Below are positions 7,045-15,906 of a DNA stretch of 64,000 nt, piece after piece. The position numbers were made by a program, and so were the translations under genes. The notes beneath the pieces were generated by a model that worked only from the letters and a program-made list of their open reading frames with translations, searched no databases and was not told the origin of the DNA. The DNA is from an uncultured Clostridium sp. (lineage in GTDB: Bacteria; Bacillota; Clostridia; Clostridiales; Clostridiaceae), in assembly GCF_900769625.1 (NCBI RefSeq), contig NZ_CAAGHK010000013.1, positions 1 through 64,000 of the forward strand, written 5' to 3'. Positions within the stretch are counted from its first letter, which is position 1. Every line of letters begins with the position of its first letter.

Positions 7045-8247
7045 GTGATAGGATTGATAGGAATTAAAAGAAACACTCCCTTAGAAATAAGAGAAAAGCT
7101 TACATTAAAACCTAAAAGAATTCAGGAGTATACAGAAAAGCTTTTATGTATATTTAAGGAAGTTGTGATTTTGGCAACATGTAATAGAACAGAAATTTAT
7201 TTTAATGATTTTTCTGAAAGAGAAGAACTATTAAAAGAGATTTTTGATATTTTTGAATGGGATTATTTATTCAGAGAATATGTCTTTATTACCAAGGGAG
7301 AAGATTCATGCAGGCATTTATTTGAGGTGTGCTGTGGTTTTCATTCAAGAATTGTCGGTGAAGACCAGATACTTGGTCAGGTGAAAAACGCTTATGAAAC
7401 AGCTTTAGAATTGGATTCGGTAAATTTAGAACTGCATCGATTATTTCAGGAAGCTGTAACATGTGGCAAAAAATTTAGAAATGAATCAAGATTATACGAT
7501 ATACCAGTATCATCAGCTTCAATAGCTGTAAATGAAAGTATAAAAAAGGGATGCTCAAGATTTATGCTTATGGGATATGGGGAAGTTGGACAGCTTGTTA
7601 TGAAATATCTTCTGTCTCATAAAACAGAACTGGTATATTTAGTAGTAAGAAATATGAAAATTAAAGAGGATATAGATGATTCACGAGTAAAAGTAATCAC
7701 CTTTAATGAAAAAAACAGATATATAGATGAAGTACAAAGCATAATCTCATGTACTTCTGCACCTCATGTTGTATTATCCTATAATGATATAAATAAAGAT
7801 GGCGAGAAAATATATGTTTATGACTTGGCAGTTCCAAGAGATATTGATAAAAGAATTGAAGAAATAAGCAGATTTGAAGTTTACAATATAGATAAAATAA
7901 GTGCAATGAATGATGAAAACAAAAAGCTTAGAGTGGACAGGATGATAGAAAATAAGTACATATTAAACAAGTATTTTAACGAGTTTATTGAATGGCAGAA
8001 ATTAAGAGTTATTGCCCCGGAAATAAAAAAGATAAAGGAACTTGGAAACAGTGTTTATAGCATGAGAAGCACTACTTTTAAAAATAAGTGCAGAGATGAA
8101 AGAGATGTTAAACTCGCAGACACGCTTATAAAAAGTGCTTCTGATTTTTATATTAATAGAGCTATAAAAGTATTGAAAGAAGAAACTTTAAAGGGGGGTG
8201 GTGATGAATGCCTGAGTATAATAGAAAAGATATTCAAAATGAAATAG
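7045..8247 (+). CDS. hemA: Glutamyl-tRNA reductase
   Basis: Reduces glutamyl-tRNA to glutamate-1-semialdehyde with NADPH, the first committed step of C5 tetrapyrrole synthesis. The 400-residue protein has the catalytic Cys46 in ATCNRTEIY and the substrate region GEDQILGQVKNAYE. The nucleotide-binding fold (RFMLMGYGEVGQLVMKYL, near 170-188) and a helical dimerisation end follow. The start is GTG with GAGGTGA before it. It opens the hem operon and overlaps the next gene by 40 nt, so translation is probably coupled. Confidence 0.93.
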   Translation: MIGLIGIKRNTPLEIREKLTLKPKRIQEYTEKLLCIFKEVVILATCNRTEIYFNDFSEREELLKEIFDIFEWDYLFREYVFITKGEDSCRHLFEVCCGFHSRIVGEDQILGQVKNAYETALELDSVNLELHRLFQEAVTCGKKFRNESRLYDIPVSSASIAVNESIKKGCSRFMLMGYGEVGQLVMKYLLSHKTELVYLVVRNMKIKEDIDDSRVKVITFNEKNRYIDEVQSIISCTSAPHVVLSYNDINKDGEKIYVYDLAVPRDIDKRIEEISRFEVYNIDKISAMNDENKKLRVDRMIENKYILNKYFNEFIEWQKLRVIAPEIKKIKELGNSVYSMRSTTFKNKCRDERDVKLADTLIKSASDFYINRAIKVLKEETLKGGGDECLSIIEKIFKMK

Positions 8248-8876
8248 AGTATTCATTTATTTCACTTTTCTCAAAAAAAATCAGAATAGGAGTAGTCGGA
8301 GCTGGAAGAGCTGGCGCAATAAAAATCAGGCACTTTGTAAAAAATAAGTGTTATGTAGAAGTATTAGCAAGAGAATTTTCGAAGGATATATTGGAACTTT
8401 CGCAATTGAATAATAATCTGCAGCTGATTAATGAGGAATTTGATGATAATTTTTTAAAAGATAAACATTTGATAATAATTGCCCTCGATGACAGCACCAT
8501 AAAATATAAAATAAAGAAATACTGTGATGATAATTATAAGATATATATTGATTCAACAGATTTTAAGGAGGGAATGGCAGTTGTACCTGCTGAAAGAAGC
8601 AGTAGAACAGTCAATATTGCAGTAAGCACAAAAGGAGGCAACCCAAAGGGCTCTGTCTGGGCAGCTGAAAAATTAAGCAGAGCTTTAATGGAAGATGATG
8701 ATTATATAGAGTTTACTACAAGAATAAGAAATAAAGCCAAGGATATACCTGAATGTAAAAATGAAATTATCAATTTTGTTTTTACAGAAGCATTCAGAGA
8801 ATCATTTAACAAAGGAAAGGGAGTCGCAAGTATAAAAGATAAATTTCCCGAGGAAATTATAAAGAAGTTATTTTAA
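8208..8876 (+). CDS. Precorrin-2 dehydrogenase-like protein (CysG N-terminal type)
   Basis: A 222-residue protein with an N-terminal Rossmann fold (RIGVVGAGRAGAIKIRHF, about 25-42) and GMAVVPAERSSR and KGGNPKGS motifs, as in the NAD-dependent precorrin-2 dehydrogenase half of CysG/Met8. It should oxidise precorrin-2 to sirohydrochlorin on the way to siroheme or cobalamin. Its place between hemA and hemC is typical of clostridial operons. Whether it also inserts iron cannot be judged. The start overlaps the hemA end and is preceded by AAAGGGGGG. Confidence 0.8.
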   Translation: MPEYNRKDIQNEIEYSFISLFSKKIRIGVVGAGRAGAIKIRHFVKNKCYVEVLAREFSKDILELSQLNNNLQLINEEFDDNFLKDKHLIIIALDDSTIKYKIKKYCDDNYKIYIDSTDFKEGMAVVPAERSSRTVNIAVSTKGGNPKGSVWAAEKLSRALMEDDDYIEFTTRIRNKAKDIPECKNEIINFVFTEAFRESFNKGKGVASIKDKFPEEIIKKLF

Positions 8877-8893
8877 GCATGGAGGACAATTTA

Positions 8894-9772
8894 ATGGATA
8901 AATTAGTGATTGCAACGAGAAAGAGCAGATTAGCACAGGTTCAGACTGAAATAGTGATGAATAGTCTTAAAGCTAAACTTGGTATGGAAAGTGAAAAGTT
9001 ACTTATAGTAACAGAAGGTGATAGAAAACTTGATATTTCATTAAATAAAATAGGTGGTAAGGGGCTTTTTGTTAAGGATATAGAAAATGCGCTTTTAGAA
9101 AAAAGAGCAGATGCAGCTGTTCACAGTATGAAGGATGTGCCATATGAGCTCAGCAGTGAATTTGAAATAACAGCAATTACTGAAAGAGAAGATATAAGAG
9201 ATGTTTTGATTTCAAAGGGCAACGTTCCATTTAAAGAATTAAGACATGGTGCTAAAATTGGAACCAGCAGTATAAGAAGGGCAGCACAGCTTAAGCTTTT
9301 AAGATGCGACCTTGAGATAGTACCTATCAGAGGAAATGTACAAACAAGACTTGCAAAAATGGAAAGTGAAAATTTAGATGGAATAATATTAGCAGCAGCA
9401 GGGCTTCATAGGTTAAATCTTGATCATATAATAACAGAATATTTTGATCCTAAAGAATTCATTCCAGCAGTTTCACAAGGAGCTATCGGAATTGAATGTC
9501 TAAAGGAAAGTAGACATTCAAAATACTTTAAAAAGCTTGATGATAGAGAGGCAAGACTTACAGTAGAAGCTGAACGAAGTTTTATGAGAGAGTTAAATGG
9601 AGACTGTCACAGCCTTATTGGAGCTTATAGTGAAGTTAATGGTGAGCAATTGTATATGATAGGAATATATGATTTAAACGGAAAAATAGTGAGAAAAGAT
9701 ATTACAGGAAAGAAGTCTAATCACATAGAAGTCGGCAGAGAGCTTGCTCAAAAAATACTGAACGACAGATAA
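8894..9772 (+). CDS. hemC: Hydroxymethylbilane synthase (porphobilinogen deaminase)
   Basis: Joins four porphobilinogens into hydroxymethylbilane. The 292-residue protein has the start LVIATRKSRLAQVQTE, the catalytic Asp81 in HSMKDVP and the cofactor-binding arginines in GTSSIRRAAQ. Cys238 in NGDCHSLIGA carries the dipyrromethane cofactor. I place the start at 8894, with GGAGG about 8 nt upstream; the ATG at 8879 contains that site and is not likely used. It lies 17 nt after the precorrin-2 dehydrogenase gene in the operon. Confidence 0.93.
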   Translation: MDKLVIATRKSRLAQVQTEIVMNSLKAKLGMESEKLLIVTEGDRKLDISLNKIGGKGLFVKDIENALLEKRADAAVHSMKDVPYELSSEFEITAITEREDIRDVLISKGNVPFKELRHGAKIGTSSIRRAAQLKLLRCDLEIVPIRGNVQTRLAKMESENLDGIILAAAGLHRLNLDHIITEYFDPKEFIPAVSQGAIGIECLKESRHSKYFKKLDDREARLTVEAERSFMRELNGDCHSLIGAYSEVNGEQLYMIGIYDLNGKIVRKDITGKKSNHIEVGRELAQKILNDR

Positions 9773-9806
9773 AATATAATTAAGATGATTAAGTAGGAGA
9801 AATAAT

Positions 9807-11279
9807 ATGAGTAAAGTTTATATAATAGGAACAGGACCTGGAGATGAAGAATTACTGACAGTTAAAGCAGTCAAGTGCTTAAAGAAATGTACAGCTGTAT
9901 TACATGACAGACTTGTATCAAATAACATATTAAATTATTTAAGTGATGACTGCATTGTTTATTACTGTGGGAAAGAACCAGGGGCACACTACAAGACTCA
10001 GGAAGAAATAAATGAGATGATTGTAAAACTTGCTAAAGAAGGACATATTGTCGGCAGAGTAAAAGGTGGAGATCCATATGTATTTGGCAGAGGTGGAGAA
10101 GAAGTTCTTGCACTTAAGGATGACAACATAGAATTTGAAGTTATACCAGGGGTTACATCACCGATTGCTGTCTTAAATTATGCAGGAATACCAATAACAC
10201 ATAGAGGAATAGCGCAGAGTTTTCACATTATTACGGGAATGTCCTCAAAGAACCTTAATGTTAATTTCAAGGCTTTGGCAATTGAAGAAGGAACTTTAGT
10301 TTTTATGATGGGGTTAAGTAATTTAGAAAACATAGTAAGCCAGCTTATAGAAAATGGAAAGAATCCAGAAACTCCATGTGCAGTTGTCATGAGAGGAACA
10401 TGCAGCAAGCAGAAGAAGGTTATTGGAAAATTAAATGATATCGTGGAAAAGGTCAGAAAAGCAGAACTTCAGTCTCCATGTATTATAGTTGTTGGTGAAG
10501 TAGTAAACCTAAATGAAGATTTAAGCTGGTATGAAAAGAAGCCGCTTTTTGGGACTAATATATGCGTAACAAGATCTCAGAAGCAGGGAGCTAAGTTAAG
10601 AGATAAATTAAGAGACATGGGTGCAGAAGTAACATCTATAAGTGCTATTGAAATAGAAAAAACTGCAGAAAATCTTGATAAATACATAGATAGATTAGAA
10701 GAATATGAACATATTTTATTTACTTCCGTTAACAGTGTAAATATCTTCTTTGATTATTTAATAGAAAAAGGATATGATATAAGGAGGTTAAAGGCTAAAG
10801 TTTCAGCAATTGGTAAAGCAACATGGCAGTCTTTGGAGGCAAGAGGAATTATGTGCTTTGAAAAAGCTCGTGAATTTGTTGGTGAAGGTTTAATTGATGT
10901 TTTAAAACCTCATATAAAGGAAAATGATAAAATTCTTATACCATGTTCATCAATTGCTAAGGAATATATTGCAGAGGGTTTAAAAAAAGCTGGAGCAGAT
11001 GTTGATAGAGTATTTATATACAACACTGTAAAGGGTGTATTAAGAAATAAGAAAGCATTTGATGAAGTGGATGTAGTATTTTTTACAAGCCCATCAACTG
11101 TATATAACTTGATTGATATGGTTGGATTAGATGCAGTAAAGAAAAAGCATGTTATTGCAATTGGACAAAAGACAAATAAGCCTCTTGCTGAATTTGGAAT
11201 AAAAGCTGATATATGCAAAGAACATTCAGAAGATGGTTTTTTAAAAGAAATTATTAAGTTTGTGACAAGATTTATATAG
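9807..11279 (+). CDS. cobA/hemD: Uroporphyrinogen-III methyltransferase / uroporphyrinogen-III synthase fusion
   Basis: A 490-residue two-domain enzyme. Residues 1 to about 245 are the SAM-dependent methyltransferase, with VYIIGTGPGDEELLT, VGRVKGGDPYVFGRGGEE and EVIPGVTSP. Residues about 250-490 are the HemD cyclase, with ICVTRSQKQGAKL, FTSVNSVNIFFDYL and FFTSPSTVYNLID. Together they make uroporphyrinogen III and methylate it to precorrin-2, sending flux to siroheme and corrinoids. The fusion is common in Clostridia. AGGAGAAATAAT precedes the ATG. Confidence 0.93.
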   Translation: MSKVYIIGTGPGDEELLTVKAVKCLKKCTAVLHDRLVSNNILNYLSDDCIVYYCGKEPGAHYKTQEEINEMIVKLAKEGHIVGRVKGGDPYVFGRGGEEVLALKDDNIEFEVIPGVTSPIAVLNYAGIPITHRGIAQSFHIITGMSSKNLNVNFKALAIEEGTLVFMMGLSNLENIVSQLIENGKNPETPCAVVMRGTCSKQKKVIGKLNDIVEKVRKAELQSPCIIVVGEVVNLNEDLSWYEKKPLFGTNICVTRSQKQGAKLRDKLRDMGAEVTSISAIEIEKTAENLDKYIDRLEEYEHILFTSVNSVNIFFDYLIEKGYDIRRLKAKVSAIGKATWQSLEARGIMCFEKAREFVGEGLIDVLKPHIKENDKILIPCSSIAKEYIAEGLKKAGADVDRVFIYNTVKGVLRNKKAFDEVDVVFFTSPSTVYNLIDMVGLDAVKKKHVIAIGQKTNKPLAEFGIKADICKEHSEDGFLKEIIKFVTRFI

Positions 11280-11332
11280 ATAAGAGAATAATATATATGT
11301 AATTATAATTTGAGAAAACAGGAGTTATGAGT

Positions 11333-12301
11333 ATGTTAAAAAGAGGTAGAAGATTAAGAGTTTCGAGTGCTATAAGGGATATGGTAAGGGAAACAACTTT
11401 AAATTCAAAGGATTTTATTTATCCTATATTTGTTGTTGAAGGTAAAAATATTAAAAATGCAATATCTTCTATGCCAGGAAATTATCATTATTCTGTGGAC
11501 AGATTAAATGAAGTTGTAAAAGAAGCAGAAGAAGCAGATATTGCAGGTTTATTACTATTTGGAATTCCAGAACATAAGGATGCATGTGGAAGTGAAGCAT
11601 ACAGTGATAATGGAATAGTACAACAGGCAGTTAGAAGGATAAAGGAATTAAATAAGGATTTATTAGTAATAACAGACGTATGTATGTGTGAATATACATC
11701 ACATGGACACTGTGGTATATTATATGGACATGATGTTGATAATGATGAAACACTAAAATATTTAGATAAAATAGCAGTATCACATGCAAAGGCTGGAGCT
11801 GATATGGTTGCTCCTTCTGATATGATGGATGGAAGAATAGGTTCTATGAGAAAAGCCTTAGATGAAAGTGGATTTAGAAAAGTAAGCATAATGAGTTATT
11901 CTGCTAAATACTGTTCAGCATTTTATGGACCGTTCAGAGAAGCAGCAGATTCTGCACCACAATTTGGAGACAGAAAGACATATCAGATGGATCCTGCAAA
12001 CAGAATGGAAGCATTGAGAGAAACTAAGATGGATATTGATGAAGGATGCGATATCATAATGGTTAAGCCAGCATTGTCTTATCTTGATGTTATAAGAGAA
12101 TGTCGAGATAATTTTGATATGCCTCTTGCAGCTTACAATGTAAGTGGAGAGTATTCAATGGTAAAGGCAGCAGCAAAAGCAGGAATGATTGACGAAGAAA
12201 GAGTAATGATGGAAATATTGACTTCAATAAAAAGAGCTGGTGCAGACATAATAATAACTTATCATGCACTTGAAGCTGCAAAAATATTAAATAAGAAGTA
12301 A
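11333..12301 (+). CDS. hemB: Delta-aminolevulinic acid dehydratase (porphobilinogen synthase)
   Basis: Condenses two 5-aminolevulinates to porphobilinogen. The 322-residue protein has three zinc cysteines (Cys117, Cys119 and Cys127 in TDVCMCEYTSHGHCG), so it should be the Zn-dependent type. The Schiff-base lysines are Lys192 (SYSAKYCSAFYGPF) and Lys245 (IIMVKPALSYLD). ATG 11333 is the better start because GGAG lies 8 nt upstream. The ATG two codons earlier is too close to that site. Fourth enzyme gene of the operon. Confidence 0.94.
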   Translation: MLKRGRRLRVSSAIRDMVRETTLNSKDFIYPIFVVEGKNIKNAISSMPGNYHYSVDRLNEVVKEAEEADIAGLLLFGIPEHKDACGSEAYSDNGIVQQAVRRIKELNKDLLVITDVCMCEYTSHGHCGILYGHDVDNDETLKYLDKIAVSHAKAGADMVAPSDMMDGRIGSMRKALDESGFRKVSIMSYSAKYCSAFYGPFREAADSAPQFGDRKTYQMDPANRMEALRETKMDIDEGCDIIMVKPALSYLDVIRECRDNFDMPLAAYNVSGEYSMVKAAAKAGMIDEERVMMEILTSIKRAGADIIITYHALEAAKILNKK

Positions 12302-12321
12302 TTTTTATATAAACAATGAAG

Positions 12322-12363
12322 TTGTCTGAATTATGATATGTAGATATTCAGGCAATTTCTGTT
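12322..12363 (+). terminator. Weak hairpin between hemB and hemL
   Basis: TTGTCTGAAT (12322-12331) pairs with ATTCAGGCAA (12346-12355) with one G-U. Only a short interrupted T tract follows, so it may attenuate rather than stop transcription into hemL. Confidence 0.4.
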
Positions 12364-12501
12364 TGGAAATAATTATTTTTTAAGAACTTAGGTATAAATT
12401 TTACATATTTAAAGTAACTGATATTATTGAGTTCAAATATAAAATTAGAGAATAAAAGAAAAAATACATTGTGTTTAAATATGAAGCAGGAGGAAATTAA
12501 T

Positions 12502-13788
12502 ATGAACAATGAACAGATATTTGAAGAATCACAAAAGTATATGCCAGGTGGGGTAAACAGTCCTGTTAGATGTTTTAAGGGAATAAATATGAACCCTCCA
12601 GTAATTAAATCTGGTAAAGGTGTGATTATTAAAGATGAAGATGGTAAGGAATATATAGATTTTGTTTTAGCATGGGGTCCGCTTATACTTGGTCATTGTG
12701 ATGAAGATGTTGTAAAAGCAATTCAAGAAACAAGTAGCAAAGCCTTAGCATTTGGAGCACCAACAAAGCTTGAATTAGACCTTGGAAAGTTTATGTGTGA
12801 AAATTTAGATAATATTGAAATGATCAGAATGGTTAATTCAGGTACAGAAGCTACAATGAGTGCTATAAAGCTTGCAAGAGGGTATACTAAAAGAAATAAA
12901 ATAGTTAAGTTTGCTGGATGTTACCATGGGCATTTTGATGGATTTTTAATTGAAGCAGGATCAGGCGTTATGACTAATGGTATACCAGGTTCGCTTGGAG
13001 TTCCAGAAGGAGCAATAGAAAATACATTAATAGGAATATATAATGATAAAAAGCAGATTACGGAGTTGTTTGAGAAGTATGGCAATGAAATTGCCGGCGT
13101 TATTATTGAACCAGTTGCCGGAAATATGGGAGTAATAAAAGCAGAAGAAGATTTCATGGAAACACTGAGAGGACTATGCGATAAATATGGTTCATTATTA
13201 ATATTTGATGAAGTTATGAATGGATTCAGAGTAGCATTTAAAGGTGCTCAGAGTTTATTTGGTGTTGAACCTGATTTAGTAACATATGCAAAGATTATGG
13301 GGGGAGGACTTCCTTGTGGTGCATATGCAGGAAAAAAAGAAATCATGGAAAACTTATCACCGCTTGGAGGAGTATATCAGGCAGGTACAATGTCTGGAAA
13401 TCCAATTGTTATGGCTGCCGGTCTTACAACATTAACAAAATTAAAAAATAACTTACAATGGTATAATCATATTGAAAAGATAGGATCTATGCTTGAAAAT
13501 GGAATCAAAGAAATAGCCGGCAGATATAATCTTCCAGTAGTAATAAATAGAGTTGGAGGTATGTTTACAGCATTCTTTACAGAGCTAAATGAAGTTAGAA
13601 CTTATGATGATGTAAAAACATGCAATGTAGATAGATTCAACAGATACTTTGAGCATATGATAAAGAGTGGAATAAATATAGCACCATCACAATTTGAAGC
13701 AGTATTTTTAAGTGTTAAGCATGAAGAATGTCATGTTGAAAAGTTCTTGAAGACTTTTGAAGAATTTGCAGTTAGTGAATCAAAATAA
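12502..13788 (+). CDS. hemL: Glutamate-1-semialdehyde 2,1-aminomutase
   Basis: PLP enzyme that turns glutamate-1-semialdehyde into 5-aminolevulinate, the step after HemA. The 428-residue protein starts with YMPGGVNSPVRCFKG, a family hallmark. It has NSGTEATMSA for cofactor phosphate binding, LLIFDEVMNGFR, and the PLP Lys264 in TYAKIMGGGLPCGAY. I use ATG 12502, which has AGGAGG 8 nt upstream; the frame is open further up but without a site. It is last in the operon, about 200 nt after hemB. Confidence 0.94.
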   Translation: MNNEQIFEESQKYMPGGVNSPVRCFKGINMNPPVIKSGKGVIIKDEDGKEYIDFVLAWGPLILGHCDEDVVKAIQETSSKALAFGAPTKLELDLGKFMCENLDNIEMIRMVNSGTEATMSAIKLARGYTKRNKIVKFAGCYHGHFDGFLIEAGSGVMTNGIPGSLGVPEGAIENTLIGIYNDKKQITELFEKYGNEIAGVIIEPVAGNMGVIKAEEDFMETLRGLCDKYGSLLIFDEVMNGFRVAFKGAQSLFGVEPDLVTYAKIMGGGLPCGAYAGKKEIMENLSPLGGVYQAGTMSGNPIVMAAGLTTLTKLKNNLQWYNHIEKIGSMLENGIKEIAGRYNLPVVINRVGGMFTAFFTELNEVRTYDDVKTCNVDRFNRYFEHMIKSGINIAPSQFEAVFLSVKHEECHVEKFLKTFEEFAVSESK

Positions 13789-13803
13789 AAAAGATAAAAA
13801 TTA

Positions 13804-13851
13804 GATCTCACTATATTTCTCCCAATATAAGTGAGAATATAAAATTTTTTT
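13804..13851 (+). terminator. Terminator of hem operon
   Basis: TCTCACTATATT (from 13806) pairs with AATATAAGTGAGA (ending 13836) with one bulge, followed by an AAAATTTTTTT tract. Confidence 0.75.
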
Positions 13852-13855
13852 GTAC

Positions 13856-13908
13856 ATAACAATAGCTTTCTATGATATATTTATTTTATTATAGAAAGCT
13901 ATTGTTAT
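13856..13908. repeat. Perfect 18-bp inverted repeat
   Basis: ATAACAATAGCTTTCTAT (13856-13873) and its exact complement (13891-13908) enclose a 17-nt AT loop. There is no T tract directly after it, so it is not an obvious terminator. It lies between hemL and potD. Confidence 0.7.
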
Positions 13909-13978
13909 ATTAAGAAAGTGTAGGATAGTATATAATATTAATAATATAATGTAAATTTAAAATACTAATGAAAAATAA

Positions 13979-14032
13979 ATCTCATTTTAAATAAGCGGTT
14001 ATAATAGCTAAGAAATATTTGTAAAATGAGAT
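13979..14032. repeat. 11-bp inverted repeat in potD leader
   Basis: ATCTCATTTTA (13979-13989) and TAAAATGAGAT (14022-14032) are perfect complements and flank a segment containing TATAAT (14000-14005). It could form a leader hairpin or an operator pair; the function is not known. Confidence 0.5.
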
Positions 14033-14067
14033 TATAACATAAATATTAACATTACAAGGAGAAAACA

Positions 14068-15135
14068 ATGAAAAAAAGTATAAGAAAGAAATCTAAAATA
14101 ATAGCATTACTACTTTGTAGTATAATGGCTGGGAGTATATTTTATGGGTGTAAGAAAGAAGATAAGCCAACGATAAATTTTATAAATTATGGAGAAAATA
14201 TAGGTGAAGGAATTTTAGATGAATTTGAAGAAAAATATGGGATTCATGTAAATCAGGAGGTCTATGATGCCCCAGAAGAAATGTACAACAAAGTAACAGC
14301 AGGAGCATCACAGTATGATGTTGTTGTATCTATAGATTATCTTGTTCAAAGAATGATTGCAGAAAATAGACTTGAAAAAATTGATTTTAATAATATTCCT
14401 AATATGTCCAAAATTGCAGCTGATCATTTAGGAAAAACATTTGATCCAGAAAATGAATATAGTGTTCCATATATGTCAGGTACTATTGGAATATGTTATA
14501 ATACTGATTATGTAAAAGAACCAATAGACAGCTGGACAGCATTATGGGATACTCAATATCAAAAGAATGTCGTTCTTTTGGATGGGGTTCGTGATTCACT
14601 AGGTGCAACGCTGAAGATGTTAGGTTATTCTTTAAATACTACAAATCCAGATGAAATAAATGAAGCAAAGGATAAGCTTATAGAACTTAAGAAGAATGGT
14701 AATTTATTAGCAATTGGTTCAGACGACAATACTGATAAAATGGCAAATGGTGAGGCAGCAATATCAATATTATGGTCTGGTGAAGGACTAAATCTTGAAG
14801 CAGAATATGATAATTTAAAATTTATAGTTCCTAAAGAAGGTGCTAACTTCTGGATAGACTCATTATGTATACCAAAAGGTACTAAAAACAAGGAAAATGC
14901 TGAAAAATTTATTAATTTCCTATGTGAAAAAAATCCTTCATTCAGAACTGCTGATGAAATAGGATATACTACACCACAAAGTGAAGCAAGAGAAGAACAG
15001 GATGATTTAGTAAAGAATAATCCTAATGCATACATGCCACAGGAGCTGCTAGATAAATGTGAAAGCTATAATTATCTTGGAGACAAATTAAAGCTCTATG
15101 AAGAAGCATGGACTGAATTTAAAGACTATAGATAA
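14068..15135 (+). CDS. potD: PotD-like spermidine/putrescine-binding lipoprotein
   Basis: A 355-residue extracellular solute-binding protein of the polyamine ABC-importer type. It has a lipoprotein signal (MKKSIRKKSKI, hydrophobic stretch, lipobox IFYGC with Cys27), then INFINYGENIGEGILDEFEE and SQYDVVVSIDYLVQRM as in PotD. PSYMSGTIGICYNTD-like (PYMSGTIGICYN) and LWSGEGLNLEAEYDN segments match the ligand-binding lobes. In most clostridia it follows potABC; here no permease or ATPase gene is next to it, so it is an orphan or serves a transporter elsewhere. AAGGAG precedes the ATG. Confidence 0.87.
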   Translation: MKKSIRKKSKIIALLLCSIMAGSIFYGCKKEDKPTINFINYGENIGEGILDEFEEKYGIHVNQEVYDAPEEMYNKVTAGASQYDVVVSIDYLVQRMIAENRLEKIDFNNIPNMSKIAADHLGKTFDPENEYSVPYMSGTIGICYNTDYVKEPIDSWTALWDTQYQKNVVLLDGVRDSLGATLKMLGYSLNTTNPDEINEAKDKLIELKKNGNLLAIGSDDNTDKMANGEAAISILWSGEGLNLEAEYDNLKFIVPKEGANFWIDSLCIPKGTKNKENAEKFINFLCEKNPSFRTADEIGYTTPQSEAREEQDDLVKNNPNAYMPQELLDKCESYNYLGDKLKLYEEAWTEFKDYR

Positions 15136-15305
15136 AATAGAACTCATTAATTTTAAATAGTTTTATTTTCATCCAATCTCTTATTATTTGTGTATTATAT
15201 ATTATAATAATATTATAGATGAAAAATAAATATATAAATTATTAACAAATGAAGATTTAGAAGTATAAATTATTATATACTAGTACAAAGGAGAGGATTG
15301 ATATT

Positions 15306-15863
15306 ATGTCAGATAGAATTATAGACTTTAATGAAATTAAGAACAAAGTTAAGGATAAAGATGTAGATAAGTTTGAGGAGTACATATATTCTATGTATTA
15401 TAAAATGGCCGAAGGTAAACTGAATATGGCCGACTTCTCTAAAAATATAATGAGATATATGGAAGAAAATAATATTTCACAGGATAAACTTATGAATATT
15501 CAAAAGAAATTTTTAGAGAGATATGGTTTCGATCCTTCTATGCTTGAAGAGCAGTTTAAAATGTCGGGTTTTGACTTTGGAGGCTCCAACTTTAATTATG
15601 GGGATATTAAGAAGGCTATTAGTTTTCAGGAAAAATATAAGAGCAGAATGACAGCTAAAGCAATGTCAGAATACTTCATCAATAATGAAAAGAATAATCT
15701 TAAAGTCCTTCTTGAAGGTGAAGAAGTAATACTGATAAGTGAAAAAAGCATTGATTTAAATGATAATGAACTTAATGAATTTTTATGTTCATACAAAAAA
15801 GTATTAGAAGATAAGAAAGTAAATATCATAATATGTGAAAATACAAAAAGTTATGAATACTAA
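15306..15863 (+). CDS. Uncharacterised clostridial protein (DUF3867-like)
   Basis: A 185-residue soluble, highly charged protein with no signal peptide or membrane segment. It starts MSDRIIDFNEIKNKVKDKDV, has a helical middle and the segment ERYGFDPSMLEEQFKMSGF. The C-terminal third looks alpha/beta (VLLEGEEVILISEKSIDLND). The shape reminds me of the DUF3867 family of clostridia, but I cannot confirm this without a profile search. It is monocistronic, with AAAGGAGAGG before the ATG and a terminator right after the stop. Confidence 0.6.
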   Translation: MSDRIIDFNEIKNKVKDKDVDKFEEYIYSMYYKMAEGKLNMADFSKNIMRYMEENNISQDKLMNIQKKFLERYGFDPSMLEEQFKMSGFDFGGSNFNYGDIKKAISFQEKYKSRMTAKAMSEYFINNEKNNLKVLLEGEEVILISEKSIDLNDNELNEFLCSYKKVLEDKKVNIIICENTKSYEY

Positions 15864-15865
15864 AA

Positions 15866-15906
15866 TAAAACAGATTATCTCATTTTGAGGTAATCTGTTT
15901 TATTTT
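15866..15906. terminator. Bidirectional terminator
   Basis: AAAACAGATTA (15867-15877) pairs with TAATCTGTTTT (15891-15901), with a CTC/GAG extension inside. T tracts exist on both strands. It serves two convergent genes and overlaps the stop codon of the esterase gene. Confidence 0.85.
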
